From positions 62,001 to 126,000 of the forward strand of contig JAIEQG010000034.1 in the NCBI GenBank assembly GCA_019747905.1: DNA of 64,000 nucleotides, read 5' to 3'. Under the pieces are notes generated by a model. It had not been told where the DNA came from, ran no database searches, and saw nothing but the letters and a program-made list of their open reading frames with translations. A program made the position numbers and the translations under genes. The stretch's first letter is position 1, and every line of letters begins with the position of its first letter. Positions 42,556 to 51,515 of the stretch are shown here, piece by piece. This DNA comes from Burkholderiales bacterium (GTDB lineage: Bacteria > Pseudomonadota > Gammaproteobacteria > Burkholderiales > Ga0077523).

Positions 42556-45087
42556 TCAAGACGGATTCGCTTGCGCGACCGCAATCGCTTCGGTACGCGG
42601 GGTCGGTCGGGCTGCGTGCCCCGGCGCGCGCAGGCGCAGCGCGTTCGCGACCACCAGCAGCGAGCTCGCCGACATGCCGATCGCCGCGGCCCACGGAGCC
42701 ACCAGGCCGGACACCGTCAACGGGATGGCGACCACGTTGTAGGCGAAAGCCCAGACGAGATTGCCACGCACGATCGCGAGCGTCCTGCGCGCCAACCGGA
42801 TCGCATCCGCGATCACCGACAGGTTTCGTGCCGTGATCACGATGTCGGCCGTGCTCTGCGCCAGCGCGGCCCCGCTGCCCATGGCGATGGCGCAATCGGA
42901 CTGGGCGAGCACCGGTGCATCGTTGATGCCGTCGCCGATCATCGCCACGCAAGCACCGTCGCGCTGCAGGTCAGCCACCAGGTTGCGCTTGCCCTCGGGG
43001 GAGAGCGCCGCATGCCAGGTCTCGATGCCCAGCCGACGGGCGACGTCGGCCACGGGACCGGCTTCATCACCGCTTGCCAGCACGAGCACACGACCGTCAT
43101 CGCGCAAGCGTCCGATCAAGGCTGCAGCATCTGGCCGCAGCGCATCGCGGAGCTTGAACACGGCAAGCGGCCCGTCGCGGGACGCCAGCCAGACTTCGGT
43201 CCACCGATCGTCGGCCGCGACCGGGAGCATTTCGCATCCGCACCACCCTGCCACGAACCGTCGATTGCCGATGCGCAAGCGCCGCCCGTCGACCGTGGCC
43301 TCGATGCCGCTGCCGCCGGCGTGCACCGGATCCAACGCAATGTCTTCGGAAGCCGCACCGGCACAGATCGCCAGAGCGATCGGATGCCTCGACCCGCGTT
43401 CCAGGGCACAGGCAAGCCGGCGGCACGACTGGGCATCGAGCGTACTCAAGGGGCGTACTTCCACCACTTCGGGCCGTCCTTCGGTCAGCGTACCGGTCTT
43501 GTCGATGACCACGTGCGTGACCTGTGCCAGCGCGTCGATGGCCCGACTCTGCGCAAACACCACGCCGTGCCGCGCGAACGTCCCGATTGCCACGGTGAGC
43601 GCAGCGGGAGTGGCGAGCGAGAGTGCACACGGGCACGTGACCACGAGCACCGCCACCGCGATCGGCAGCGCCCGCACCGGATCGATCCACCACCACACGG
43701 CAGCGGTGGCGCCCGCGATCACCAGGATCGCCAGCACGAACCAGAAGGCCACGCGGTCTGCCGCCACGACCAGCGCCGGACGCTGGGCCTGGGCCTGCTC
43801 CATCAGCCGGACGATCGCCGCGAGCCGCGTGTCATTGCCGACACGCGTGACCAGAACGGTCACCGGCGCCCGCAGGTTGATGGCCCCGCCGGTGACCTCG
43901 TCGCCACTGCGCTTCTCGAGAGGGCGGGCCTCGCCGGTGAGCAAAGCTTCGTCCACCTCGGTTTCCCCGGAGGCGACGATGCCATCGGCGGGAAACGCAT
44001 CTCCCGGTGCGACCAGTACCAATTCGTCGGGCGCCAGTGCAACGGCCGGAACCACCTCCTGCCGCTCCACCCCGCTGCCGTGGCCGATGCGCGTTGCCGT
44101 GGCGGGAATGCCGCGGGCCAGGCGATGCACGGCCTCGTGCGCACGCACGTGGGCCGCCCGCTCGAGGAAGCGTCCGAGCAGCAGCAGGAACACGAACATC
44201 GTGACCGAATCGAAATACACCGCCGGTCCGTCGGTCACGGTGCTCCAGCAACTGCCGAGGAATCCCGCAGCCACTCCCAATGCCACGGGGACATCCATGC
44301 CGAGTCGCCGCAACCGCAGGTCGCGCACGGCGCCGCGAAAGAACGGAGCGGCCGAGAACAGGACCACGGGCAGTGTCAGCGCGAGACTCGCGTAACGCAT
44401 CAACCGCTCGAGGTCGAGGGGCAACTCGCCCGCACCGGCCACGTACGCGGGATAGGCGTACATCATCACCTGCATCATTGCGAGACCAGCGACCGCAAGG
44501 CGCCACAGGGCCTGGCGCTTCTCGTTGCGCTCCACGCGCGCCCGATGGGTGTCGTCATCGGGCCACGCGTGGTACCCGATCGACTCCACGGCAGCGAGCA
44601 GCTGGGACAGGCGCACGAGCGCCGGATCCCAGCGCACGCGTGCGCGGCGACTGACGTAGTTGATGTCGACGCCCTTCACGCCGCGCTGCCGCGCGAGATG
44701 CTGCTCATTGAGCCAGACGCAGGCCGCGCAATGAATGTCCTCGAGGATCAGGGTCGCTTCGCACGTACCGTCGGCGTGTTCCACGACGAAGCTCGACTGC
44801 AGTTCGGGACGGTCGTAGACCTCCAGCAGCGCACGCGCCGTCGGCGGTCGCAGGGGCTCGCCGGCGTCGCGCTGCGGCGGGATGGCACGGGTGCGGTAGT
44901 AGGACTGCAGCCCGGCGCCGGCAATGGTCTCGGCAACCGCCTGGCATCCGGGACAGCAGACGTCGTGCGCGGTGCCATCCACGACGGCCGTGTACCGCCC
45001 CGCCTCCGCGACCGGAAGCCCACAGTGAAAACACGCGCCTCGCTCCGCTGCCGGGGCCGATGCGCGCAGCACCGCCGCAGACGTCAT
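42556..45087 (-). CDS. ccoI: Copper-exporting P1B-type ATPase CcoI (cbb3 oxidase assembly)
   Basis: 843 residues. An N-terminal Cys-rich metal-binding segment (CFHCGLP and CCPGC) and a heavy-metal-associated domain with CAAC come first. Eight membrane helices follow with the ion-site motif CPCALSLATP, the phosphorylation motif DKTGTLTEG and the hinge GDGINDAP. The Cys-rich extension is typical of the CcoI/FixI branch that delivers copper for CcoN. It has its own FNR box and -10. ccoS follows directly. Confidence 0.95.
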   Translation of the reverse strand: MTSAAVLRASAPAAERGACFHCGLPVAEAGRYTAVVDGTAHDVCCPGCQAVAETIAGAGLQSYYRTRAIPPQRDAGEPLRPPTARALLEVYDRPELQSSFVVEHADGTCEATLILEDIHCAACVWLNEQHLARQRGVKGVDINYVSRRARVRWDPALVRLSQLLAAVESIGYHAWPDDDTHRARVERNEKRQALWRLAVAGLAMMQVMMYAYPAYVAGAGELPLDLERLMRYASLALTLPVVLFSAAPFFRGAVRDLRLRRLGMDVPVALGVAAGFLGSCWSTVTDGPAVYFDSVTMFVFLLLLGRFLERAAHVRAHEAVHRLARGIPATATRIGHGSGVERQEVVPAVALAPDELVLVAPGDAFPADGIVASGETEVDEALLTGEARPLEKRSGDEVTGGAINLRAPVTVLVTRVGNDTRLAAIVRLMEQAQAQRPALVVAADRVAFWFVLAILVIAGATAAVWWWIDPVRALPIAVAVLVVTCPCALSLATPAALTVAIGTFARHGVVFAQSRAIDALAQVTHVVIDKTGTLTEGRPEVVEVRPLSTLDAQSCRRLACALERGSRHPIALAICAGAASEDIALDPVHAGGSGIEATVDGRRLRIGNRRFVAGWCGCEMLPVAADDRWTEVWLASRDGPLAVFKLRDALRPDAAALIGRLRDDGRVLVLASGDEAGPVADVARRLGIETWHAALSPEGKRNLVADLQRDGACVAMIGDGINDAPVLAQSDCAIAMGSGAALAQSTADIVITARNLSVIADAIRLARRTLAIVRGNLVWAFAYNVVAIPLTVSGLVAPWAAAIGMSASSLLVVANALRLRAPGHAARPTPRTEAIAVAQANPS

Positions 45088-45142
45088 GCTCGCACTCGCA
45101 GTTTCCGGAAGGCCGGCACGACACCGCCGGGGAAAGACTACG

Positions 45143-45184
45143 ATGCTAGAGTCTAGTCCTTCCGGGCCCCTTGATGCAGGTCAA
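45143..45184 (-). promoter_or_regulatory. FNR box and -10 of ccoI-ccoS
   Basis: TTGATGCAGGTCAA at 45171-45184 is followed on the minus strand, after 22 nt, by TAGCAT (45143-45148), again the class II geometry, with a predicted start near 45136 and about 49 nt of leader. The box lies 11 bp from the end of the neighbouring kinase-REC gene. Confidence 0.78.
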
Positions 45185-45194
45185 GGGACCTCAT

Positions 45195-47102
45195 CTAGCG
45201 CGCTCCGAAGCGCGCAATGGCGCGAAGTCGATCCATCAACCCGCTCTTCAGGACCGGCGCGGACTTCTGCGACTCGACCTTCTGCGCCATGGCGAGCGCC
45301 GGCGTGGCCTTGTAGGTGTGGTAGCGGTTCAGGGCCGCGTCGACGTGCTGCTGCAACTGGGCGGCCCCCACCGGCTTGCCGATGAAGCGGTGCACCTGCG
45401 CCTCGTTGATGAGCTCGATCAGCATCTCGGCGTCCATGGTCTGCGTGACCGCGATGGTGAGTATCTGCGGGTAGTCGCGTTTCAACAGGTGCAGGAGCGA
45501 TTTCACTTCCTGCGGATCGCTGTCCATGTCGGCGACCATCACCGCCACTTCGCGTTCCTGCAGCAGCGTGATCGCCTCGTCGAGGTCGCGCGCCTGCGCG
45601 ACCCAGTGACGCTCGCCATACTGGCGCAACAGATCGGGGGTCACGATGTTGCCCGGATCGAGGGAGAGGATCGATTCCTCGAAGCGCGGCTTGGCCGGCA
45701 TCTGCCAGGCCGGCACTTCCGGCATCTCGGTCGCGATCGCCACCGCGTCGGCCACGATGCGCTGCACGTCCTGCGTGTCCCAGGGCTTGTTGATGAAGCG
45801 CCAGACTTCGCCCTCGTTGATGGACCCGACGATGGACGCGAGGTCCGAATATCCGGTGAGCAGGATGCGCACGGTCTTGGGGGAGACCTCCTTCACTTCA
45901 CGCAACAGCTCCACGCCGAGCATGCCGGGCATGCGCTGGTCCGACACCAGCACGTGCACCTGGAGCCGCTTCACCATCTCCAACGCCTGGCGCGGGTCGT
46001 CGGACGTGAACACCGTGTATTTCTGCCGGAACAGCGCATGCAGCGCCGTGAGGATGCGCGCTTCGTCGTCGACGAACAGCACGACCGGCTTCGCGGGCGC
46101 CACTGCCGCCTTTGGCATGAGGGGTGCCACGGCAGGTCGCTGACTGACCGTCCCGGGGGCCGTGCGAGCGGCCTCGCCGTTTGCCGCCGGAGCGCTGCGC
46201 ACGGCCCGCAGGAGATTGGGGGCGATGATGGGTTTGTTGCTGTCCGCCGCGGCTGTCGCGGTCTTGAGCAGGCCGATGCTGATGGCCTCCTTGATCGCCA
46301 GGCTGAAATCGTGCGCGCTCTGGAAGCGGTCCTGGGCGTCCTTCGCCATGCCGCGCAGCACGACCGCGTCGAGCGCGTCGGACAGGAGCGGATTCACGAT
46401 CGACGGCGCGACCGGCGTCTCGGTGAACACCCGATGCATGATCACCGCGTTGTTGCTGCCCTCGAACGGCCGCTTGCGCGTGAGCAGTTCGTAGAACACC
46501 ACCGATGTCGCATAGATGTCGGTGCGGGCGTCGGCGGTCTCGCCGGCGAACTGTTCCGGCGACATGTACGACGGCGTGCCGATCAGGTCGCCGGTCTGGG
46601 TGAGCTGCGATGACTCGATGCGTGCCACGCCGAAGTCCGCGATCTTGATGGAGCCCTCGCGCGTCACCATGATGTTGGCGGGCTTGATGTCGCGGTGGAC
46701 CACGCCCTGCGCGTGCGAGTACTGCAGCGCCGAGAGGATCTGCAGCAGGATGTCGCAGACCTTGTCCGGCTCGCCGCGGAAGTCCTCCGATTGCAGGTAG
46801 GCCGTGAGCGGCCGCCCGAACACGCATTCCATGACGAGGTAGACGAGATTGCCCTCCTCGCCGAAATCGTAGACCGCCACGATGTTCTGGTGCTGCAGGC
46901 GGCCGGCCGCTCGCGCCTCGACCCGGAAGCGCTGCAGGATTGTTTCCGACTCGCTCTCGTCGAGCCGCGCCTTGTCGACCACCTTGATCGCGAGCGTGCG
47001 CTCGATCACCGGGTCGTAGGCCTGGTAGACCGTGGCCATCGCCCCCGCGCCAAGCTGGGCTCGGATGTCGTACTTGCCGATGCGGGCCGGGAGGTTCGCC
47101 AT
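45195..47102 (-). CDS. Hybrid Ser/Thr protein kinase - receiver - second receiver-like protein
   Basis: 635 residues. The Hanks-type kinase (about 10-270) has the Gly loop LGAGAMATVYQ, Lys40, HRD 136-138 and DFG 156-158, all intact. A linker rich in Ala/Pro (about 285-337) leads to a complete receiver domain: Asp345-Asp346, phospho-acceptor Asp388 in VSDQRMPG, Thr416 and Lys439 in FINKPWD, close to RpfG-type receivers. A second receiver-like domain (about 487-595) keeps Asp525, Thr553 and Lys576 but lacks the N-terminal acidic pair. No membrane segment. It starts 6 bp after a histidine kinase gene, its likely phosphodonor, so His-Asp input would control Ser/Thr phosphorylation. Confidence 0.9.
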   Translation of the reverse strand: MANLPARIGKYDIRAQLGAGAMATVYQAYDPVIERTLAIKVVDKARLDESESETILQRFRVEARAAGRLQHQNIVAVYDFGEEGNLVYLVMECVFGRPLTAYLQSEDFRGEPDKVCDILLQILSALQYSHAQGVVHRDIKPANIMVTREGSIKIADFGVARIESSQLTQTGDLIGTPSYMSPEQFAGETADARTDIYATSVVFYELLTRKRPFEGSNNAVIMHRVFTETPVAPSIVNPLLSDALDAVVLRGMAKDAQDRFQSAHDFSLAIKEAISIGLLKTATAAADSNKPIIAPNLLRAVRSAPAANGEAARTAPGTVSQRPAVAPLMPKAAVAPAKPVVLFVDDEARILTALHALFRQKYTVFTSDDPRQALEMVKRLQVHVLVSDQRMPGMLGVELLREVKEVSPKTVRILLTGYSDLASIVGSINEGEVWRFINKPWDTQDVQRIVADAVAIATEMPEVPAWQMPAKPRFEESILSLDPGNIVTPDLLRQYGERHWVAQARDLDEAITLLQEREVAVMVADMDSDPQEVKSLLHLLKRDYPQILTIAVTQTMDAEMLIELINEAQVHRFIGKPVGAAQLQQHVDAALNRYHTYKATPALAMAQKVESQKSAPVLKSGLMDRLRAIARFGAR

Positions 47103-47108
47103 CGCGCG

Positions 47109-48926
47109 TCAGGCCGTCGCCGCTTCGGGTTGCAGGACGGACTCCACCGGCAGCACCACGGTGAAGCGCGTACCCTTGCCCACTTCGGAGGCCACGCTGA
47201 TCTTGCCGCCGTGCTGCTGGATGATCTTGTAGGCGATGGACAACCCGAGCCCCGTGCCCTTGCCCACGTCCTTCGTGGTGAAGAACGGGTCGAAGATCTT
47301 CGGCAGCACCTCGGGCGGGATGCCGTGCCCGTTGTCCTGGACTTCCACGCAGACCCGGTCGTCCCCGATGCGCTTCGTGGTGATCGCGATGATGCCGCCG
47401 TTCTCGGGCGTGGCCTGGGCCGCGTTGGTCACGAGGTTGAGGAACACCTGGTTGATCTGCGAGGGCGAGCACGACACCTGCGGGATGTCGCCGAAATTCT
47501 TGCGCACGTCCTTGAACTTGACCAGGTTGCGCGCGATCTGGAGCGTGCTCTCGAGACCTTCGTGCAGATCGAACCGCGCCACCTTGTTGCGGTCGAGGCG
47601 GCTGAAGTTCTTGAGGTTCGAAACCAGTTCCGAGATCTGGTTGATGCCGTAGAGTCCGTCGGTCACCAGCTTGTTCATGGTGTCCAGCGCTTCGTTCTGG
47701 CGCATCTCCTGGGCGAGACCGGTCACCCGGCTGAACTGGGCGCCGACCTGGGATTCGGTCGCATCGCCCGTCTGCAGCATGGTGAGCAGCGTCTCCGTGT
47801 CGTTCAGCAGTGTAGTGAGCTCCGGCAACTGCGCGGTCACCGACTCCAGGCTCGATTTCACGTAGGCGAGCGGCGTGTTGATCTCGTGCGCGACGCCGGC
47901 CACCATCTGGCCGAGCGAGGACATCTTCTCCGACTGCACCAGCATCGCCTCGGATTCCTTGAGGTGGGTAAGCGCGTCGGAGAGCTCGCGCGTGCGCTCG
48001 TCGACCTTGTGTTCGAGGGTCTCGTTGGCGCTCTTCAACTGCGCGTTGACGTCGTTGATGACGCGGTAGCTGCGGAACAGCTGCACGCTCACGTAGCCCA
48101 CGAAGATCAGCAACGCCGCCGAATAGGCGATCAGGTACACGCGATAGAGCTCGCGCTCCTCGAGCTGGGACTGGAACGACTGGGCAAAAGCGGCGCCGAC
48201 GCTGTCGGTCCGCGGCGCCGTGGGATAAAGGTAGAGGCGGTCGAACAGTTCGTCGCGTTGCGGCCGCGCCTTCATGAGAAGCGACAGACGCTCGGCGGTC
48301 TGGGCAACGGCCTCACCCACGCCGGCCGGCAACGCCGGTGCGGCGCTTGCGAGGGCGGTCTGCGCGCTCTCCAGTTCCCGTGCCGTGTCCGAGCCCGTCA
48401 GCGAACTGAACTCGAGCGCCGTGGCAGCGAGACGGTCCAGCAGCGGCCGCACTTCCTCGAGCTTCGCCCGGCTGGTTCCGGTGGCGGTGCGCGGATCGCG
48501 CACCAGTGCCTGCACCATCGGCACCGAATCGAGCACGTCGCGCAACGCCTTCTTGAAGGCCGCGGACTGCTCGCGGTACTCGGCCATCAGCTTCATCTTC
48601 TCGTCGTAATGCGTCGCGAGCGAGGCCGAACTCGCCACCAGCACCGGATCGTCCAGGGCGCGCGCCTCGATCGCCAGGCCCTGGATCTCGCGCCCCACGG
48701 CGTCGCGCGTCTGGGGCGCGAGGTCGTCCTCGCCCAGCAGCTCGCTGCGGGAGCGCAGGATCGCCTCGTTCCATTTGGCGTCGATCACCTTGAGGTTGCG
48801 CAGGTGTTCGTTCACGCGCACCTGGCGGCCGAAATCGACGCCCTGGGTCTTGTAGTAGAGAAAACCGAGCAAGGCCGCCAGGAGGATCGCTAGCAGGATC
48901 AGCAGCGCGCGGCGCAACAGCTTCAT
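47109..48926 (-). CDS. Membrane sensor histidine kinase with an all-helical periplasmic domain
   Basis: 605 residues from the ATG at 48926; the ribosome site is weak. A first membrane helix (8-25), a periplasmic helical region (about 28-262, resembling the DAHL ligand-binding type with [20 protein letters not shown]), a second helix (263-284), and a coiled-coil linker follow. Then come the HisKA domain with [11 protein letters not shown] (His347) and an HATPase with [17 protein letters not shown] and GTGLGLS. It is organised with the downstream kinase-REC-REC gene as a two-gene signalling unit. The signal it senses is unknown. Confidence 0.9.
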   Translation of the reverse strand: MKLLRRALLILLAILLAALLGFLYYKTQGVDFGRQVRVNEHLRNLKVIDAKWNEAILRSRSELLGEDDLAPQTRDAVGREIQGLAIEARALDDPVLVASSASLATHYDEKMKLMAEYREQSAAFKKALRDVLDSVPMVQALVRDPRTATGTSRAKLEEVRPLLDRLAATALEFSSLTGSDTARELESAQTALASAAPALPAGVGEAVAQTAERLSLLMKARPQRDELFDRLYLYPTAPRTDSVGAAFAQSFQSQLEERELYRVYLIAYSAALLIFVGYVSVQLFRSYRVINDVNAQLKSANETLEHKVDERTRELSDALTHLKESEAMLVQSEKMSSLGQMVAGVAHEINTPLAYVKSSLESVTAQLPELTTLLNDTETLLTMLQTGDATESQVGAQFSRVTGLAQEMRQNEALDTMNKLVTDGLYGINQISELVSNLKNFSRLDRNKVARFDLHEGLESTLQIARNLVKFKDVRKNFGDIPQVSCSPSQINQVFLNLVTNAAQATPENGGIIAITTKRIGDDRVCVEVQDNGHGIPPEVLPKIFDPFFTTKDVGKGTGLGLSIAYKIIQQHGGKISVASEVGKGTRFTVVLPVESVLQPEAATA

Positions 48927-49098
48927 GGAGCGAGGTCGGATTTTCCGGCAGGGGGGAGCAGGCAGGCGCGCCATTGTACTGGCTGGCGCCGGCAACAGTC
49001 AGCAAAAACAAGCGATTGGCATGCCTGCACCGGCAAGCGACCGGTGCCCATGCCGGGCGAGGCCGGTCCGACCGCCTCGCCCCCCACCCCGGCAGGCG

Positions 49099-50433
49099 CT
49101 ATCGCGCGGGCTCCGAGGCCACCGCCGCAGCGGTTTTCTCGGGGCGCGGCAGCAGCAGGATGATGACCGCTCCGAGCAGCGCCATCCCCGCCAGCGCGAA
49201 GAAGGCCGACTCGCTCGAGTTGGTCGCGGTACGGATGCGTCCGATGAGGTCAGGCCCGAAGTGTCCGCCCAGGTTCCCCACCGAATTGATCCATGCGATG
49301 CCCGCCGCCGCCGCAGTGCCGGACAGGAACGCCGTCGGCAGGGACCAGAACGTGGCGACCCACGACAGGATCCCGCACGTCACGAGCGTGAGTGCGATGA
49401 TCGAAGGCACCGGGGCATGGCCCACCACGGCGAGCCCGATCAAGCCCAGCATCGCGACGAGCAGGCCGCCCGCCGCATGCCAACGCCGCTCGCCGGTCTT
49501 GTCCGAGTGCATGCCGTTGAGAACCATGGCGACCGCAGCGCAGCCCCACGGGATCATGCTCAGCAGTCCGACCTTCAGGAAGTCCTTCTTGTCGATGCCG
49601 AGTTCCTGGATGATCGTGGGCATCCAGAAGTTGACCGCATAGAAGCCGACGACGCCGGAGAAGTACACCACCGCCAGGGCCCACACCCGGTAGTCCTTGA
49701 AGGCGCCCATGAAATCGTGCTTGCCGCCGATATCGCCCTTCTTGGCGTTGTCCTCGGCGACCGCGCGGCTCACGAAGTCGCGCTCTTCCTGGGTGAGCCA
49801 CTTGGCCTTCTGCGGCCCGTCGTCCAGCAGCACCAGCACCAGCGCGCCGATGACGACCGACGGCAGGCCCTCGAGCAGGAACAGCCACTGCCAGCCACGC
49901 CAACCGTTGTACCCGTCCATGAATTGCATGATCGCGCCCGATACCGGCGATCCGACCACGTTCGCGATCGCGATGGCGGTCATGAACAGCGCCACCGCTT
50001 TCGCACGCCGCGCGCCCGGGAACCAATAGGTGAGGTACAGGATGATGCCGGGGAAAAACCCGGCCTCGGCCACTCCCAGCAGGAAGCGCAGCGTGTAGAA
50101 CCAGAACGGCGTGGTCACGAACATGAAGGCGCTCGAGATGAGCCCCCACGTGATCATGATGCGGGCAATCCAGACCTTCGCCCCGACCTTCTCGAGGATG
50201 ACGTTGCTCGGGACCTCGAAGATGAAGTAGCCGATGAAGAAAATGCCTGCACCGAAACCGTAGACGGCATCGGAGAAGCCGAGGTCACCCGACATCTGCA
50301 GCTTGGCGAAGCCGACGTTCACCCGGTCGAGGAACGCGACGATGTAGCAGATGAACAGGAACGGAATCAGTCGCCAGGCGACCTTGGTGAACGTCGCTTC
50401 TTCGAACTCGCGCGATACGCTTTGCGTGGCCAC
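49099..50433 (-). CDS. MFS transporter of the anion:cation symporter (ACS) family
   Basis: 444 residues from the GTG at 50433, which has GGGGAGG 7 bases upstream; a longer frame extends upstream without family similarity. Twelve helices are visible. The N-terminus RLIPFLFICYIVAFLDRVNVGFAKL and GVAEAGFFPGIILYLTYWFPGARRAKA are diagnostic of ACS transporters for carboxylates (tartrate, phthalate, glucarate and similar). No catabolic genes adjoin it, so the substrate is open. Confidence 0.9.
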   Translation of the reverse strand: MATQSVSREFEEATFTKVAWRLIPFLFICYIVAFLDRVNVGFAKLQMSGDLGFSDAVYGFGAGIFFIGYFIFEVPSNVILEKVGAKVWIARIMITWGLISSAFMFVTTPFWFYTLRFLLGVAEAGFFPGIILYLTYWFPGARRAKAVALFMTAIAIANVVGSPVSGAIMQFMDGYNGWRGWQWLFLLEGLPSVVIGALVLVLLDDGPQKAKWLTQEERDFVSRAVAEDNAKKGDIGGKHDFMGAFKDYRVWALAVVYFSGVVGFYAVNFWMPTIIQELGIDKKDFLKVGLLSMIPWGCAAVAMVLNGMHSDKTGERRWHAAGGLLVAMLGLIGLAVVGHAPVPSIIALTLVTCGILSWVATFWSLPTAFLSGTAAAAGIAWINSVGNLGGHFGPDLIGRIRTATNSSESAFFALAGMALLGAVIILLLPRPEKTAAAVASEPAR

Positions 50434-50718
50434 AGATGCCCCTCCCCTATGATTGTTTGTGCCTCGTCGGGACGGGCTCGGGGCCCCGTCGCGCGGGTGG
50501 CGGCATTGTAGGGACCGCTCCGGGGCTTGGCTATACGGCTGACCGCACCCCGCCACGTGCCGCAATACCTGCCATGTTGTCAGGTTTGCCCGTACGGCCA
50601 TGCACCAGCGGGCCCTGGAGCCGGCGTGATCTGTCATCATCGGGGCCGTCGGCCGGATACCGGGAACGCAACTCGCTTGGCCCCGGTCTACCCGCCGCAC
50701 TGGTCAGGGTCCACGAGC

Positions 50719-51438
50719 ATGATGAACGACGCCACCACCGCCACCCGCCGCCTAGCGGGTCTTCCCGAACCGGAGCCGCTGCATCCGGACCTGGCCGCTT
50801 GCCTGGTACGACGGCCGGGACGGCTGCCCTCGCTCGAGCACCCGCTCATCGTGCAGGCACCGTACATCCCGCCGCTCGCGAGCTATGTGAACGGCCTGTA
50901 CGACTCCCTGTCCCAGCGCGCCGACGCCCTGCTCGAGAGCCGTTCGTACGATCGATGGCTCGAAATGCATGCCCGCGCCTACCAGTTGCGGGTGCTGACC
51001 GACAAGGGCGGCAAGATCGACCACGGCACCTGGTGGGAGCTTGTCGCCTCCGTATTCCGGCGCGAACTGCCGTGGTTCGACGATGAGACCGGCCAATGGA
51101 TGAAGGCCCTGGGGGCCGATCGCCCTGCCCGCCGGCGTTTCATGACCGCAGCCGAAGGCGCCACCCTGGACAGATTGCCCGACCTGCTCGACGTCTGGCG
51201 GGCGGTCCACGCCGGCAATGCCGCCGCCGGCTTCAGCTTCTTCCTCGACGAATCCTCGGCGCGGGCATTCGCGTCGACCGCCCGCATCCGCCTCGAGCTC
51301 CCGGAGAACTCCTTCACCGTGCTGCGCGGCCGACTCCAGAAGCCGCACGTGATCGCGCTGTGCCAATCGCGAGGCATGCCGGAGCTGTTGGCGCCACCGG
51401 CCAAGGTCGTGGGCGAAGTCGCAGCCGGCTCGGTCTGA
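50719..51438 (+). CDS. Protein of unknown function, with a faint ADP-ribosyltransferase-like pattern
   Basis: 239 residues from the ATG at 50719; the frame is open upstream but the codons there look non-coding. I do not recognise a named family. No signal peptide or membrane helix. The C-terminal half has VWRAVHAG (Arg161), then GFSFFLDESSARAFA (Ser173), a VLRGRLQKPHVIALCQSRG strand-turn region and PELLAPP (Glu222). The order Arg ... Ser-aromatic ... Leu-x-x-x-x-A-x-x-F-A ... Glu resembles the R-S-E layout of ART-fold proteins. This is a pattern guess, not a homology statement. It stands alone, divergent from the MFS gene, with 285 bp of gap holding no clear promoter. Confidence 0.6.
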   Translation: MMNDATTATRRLAGLPEPEPLHPDLAACLVRRPGRLPSLEHPLIVQAPYIPPLASYVNGLYDSLSQRADALLESRSYDRWLEMHARAYQLRVLTDKGGKIDHGTWWELVASVFRRELPWFDDETGQWMKALGADRPARRRFMTAAEGATLDRLPDLLDVWRAVHAGNAAAGFSFFLDESSARAFASTARIRLELPENSFTVLRGRLQKPHVIALCQSRGMPELLAPPAKVVGEVAAGSV

Positions 51439-51515
51439 TTCGCGGGCGAGCTCAGCCAGCAAGCGGGCTGGCCCCCTGGGGGGAAAGGCCGACGGCCGGT
51501 GGGGGGCATGTCATC

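Noticed and set aside
51455..51472. Hairpin GCCAGC/GCTGGC between convergent genes
   Set aside because: Short stem without a T-run; not convincing as a terminator.
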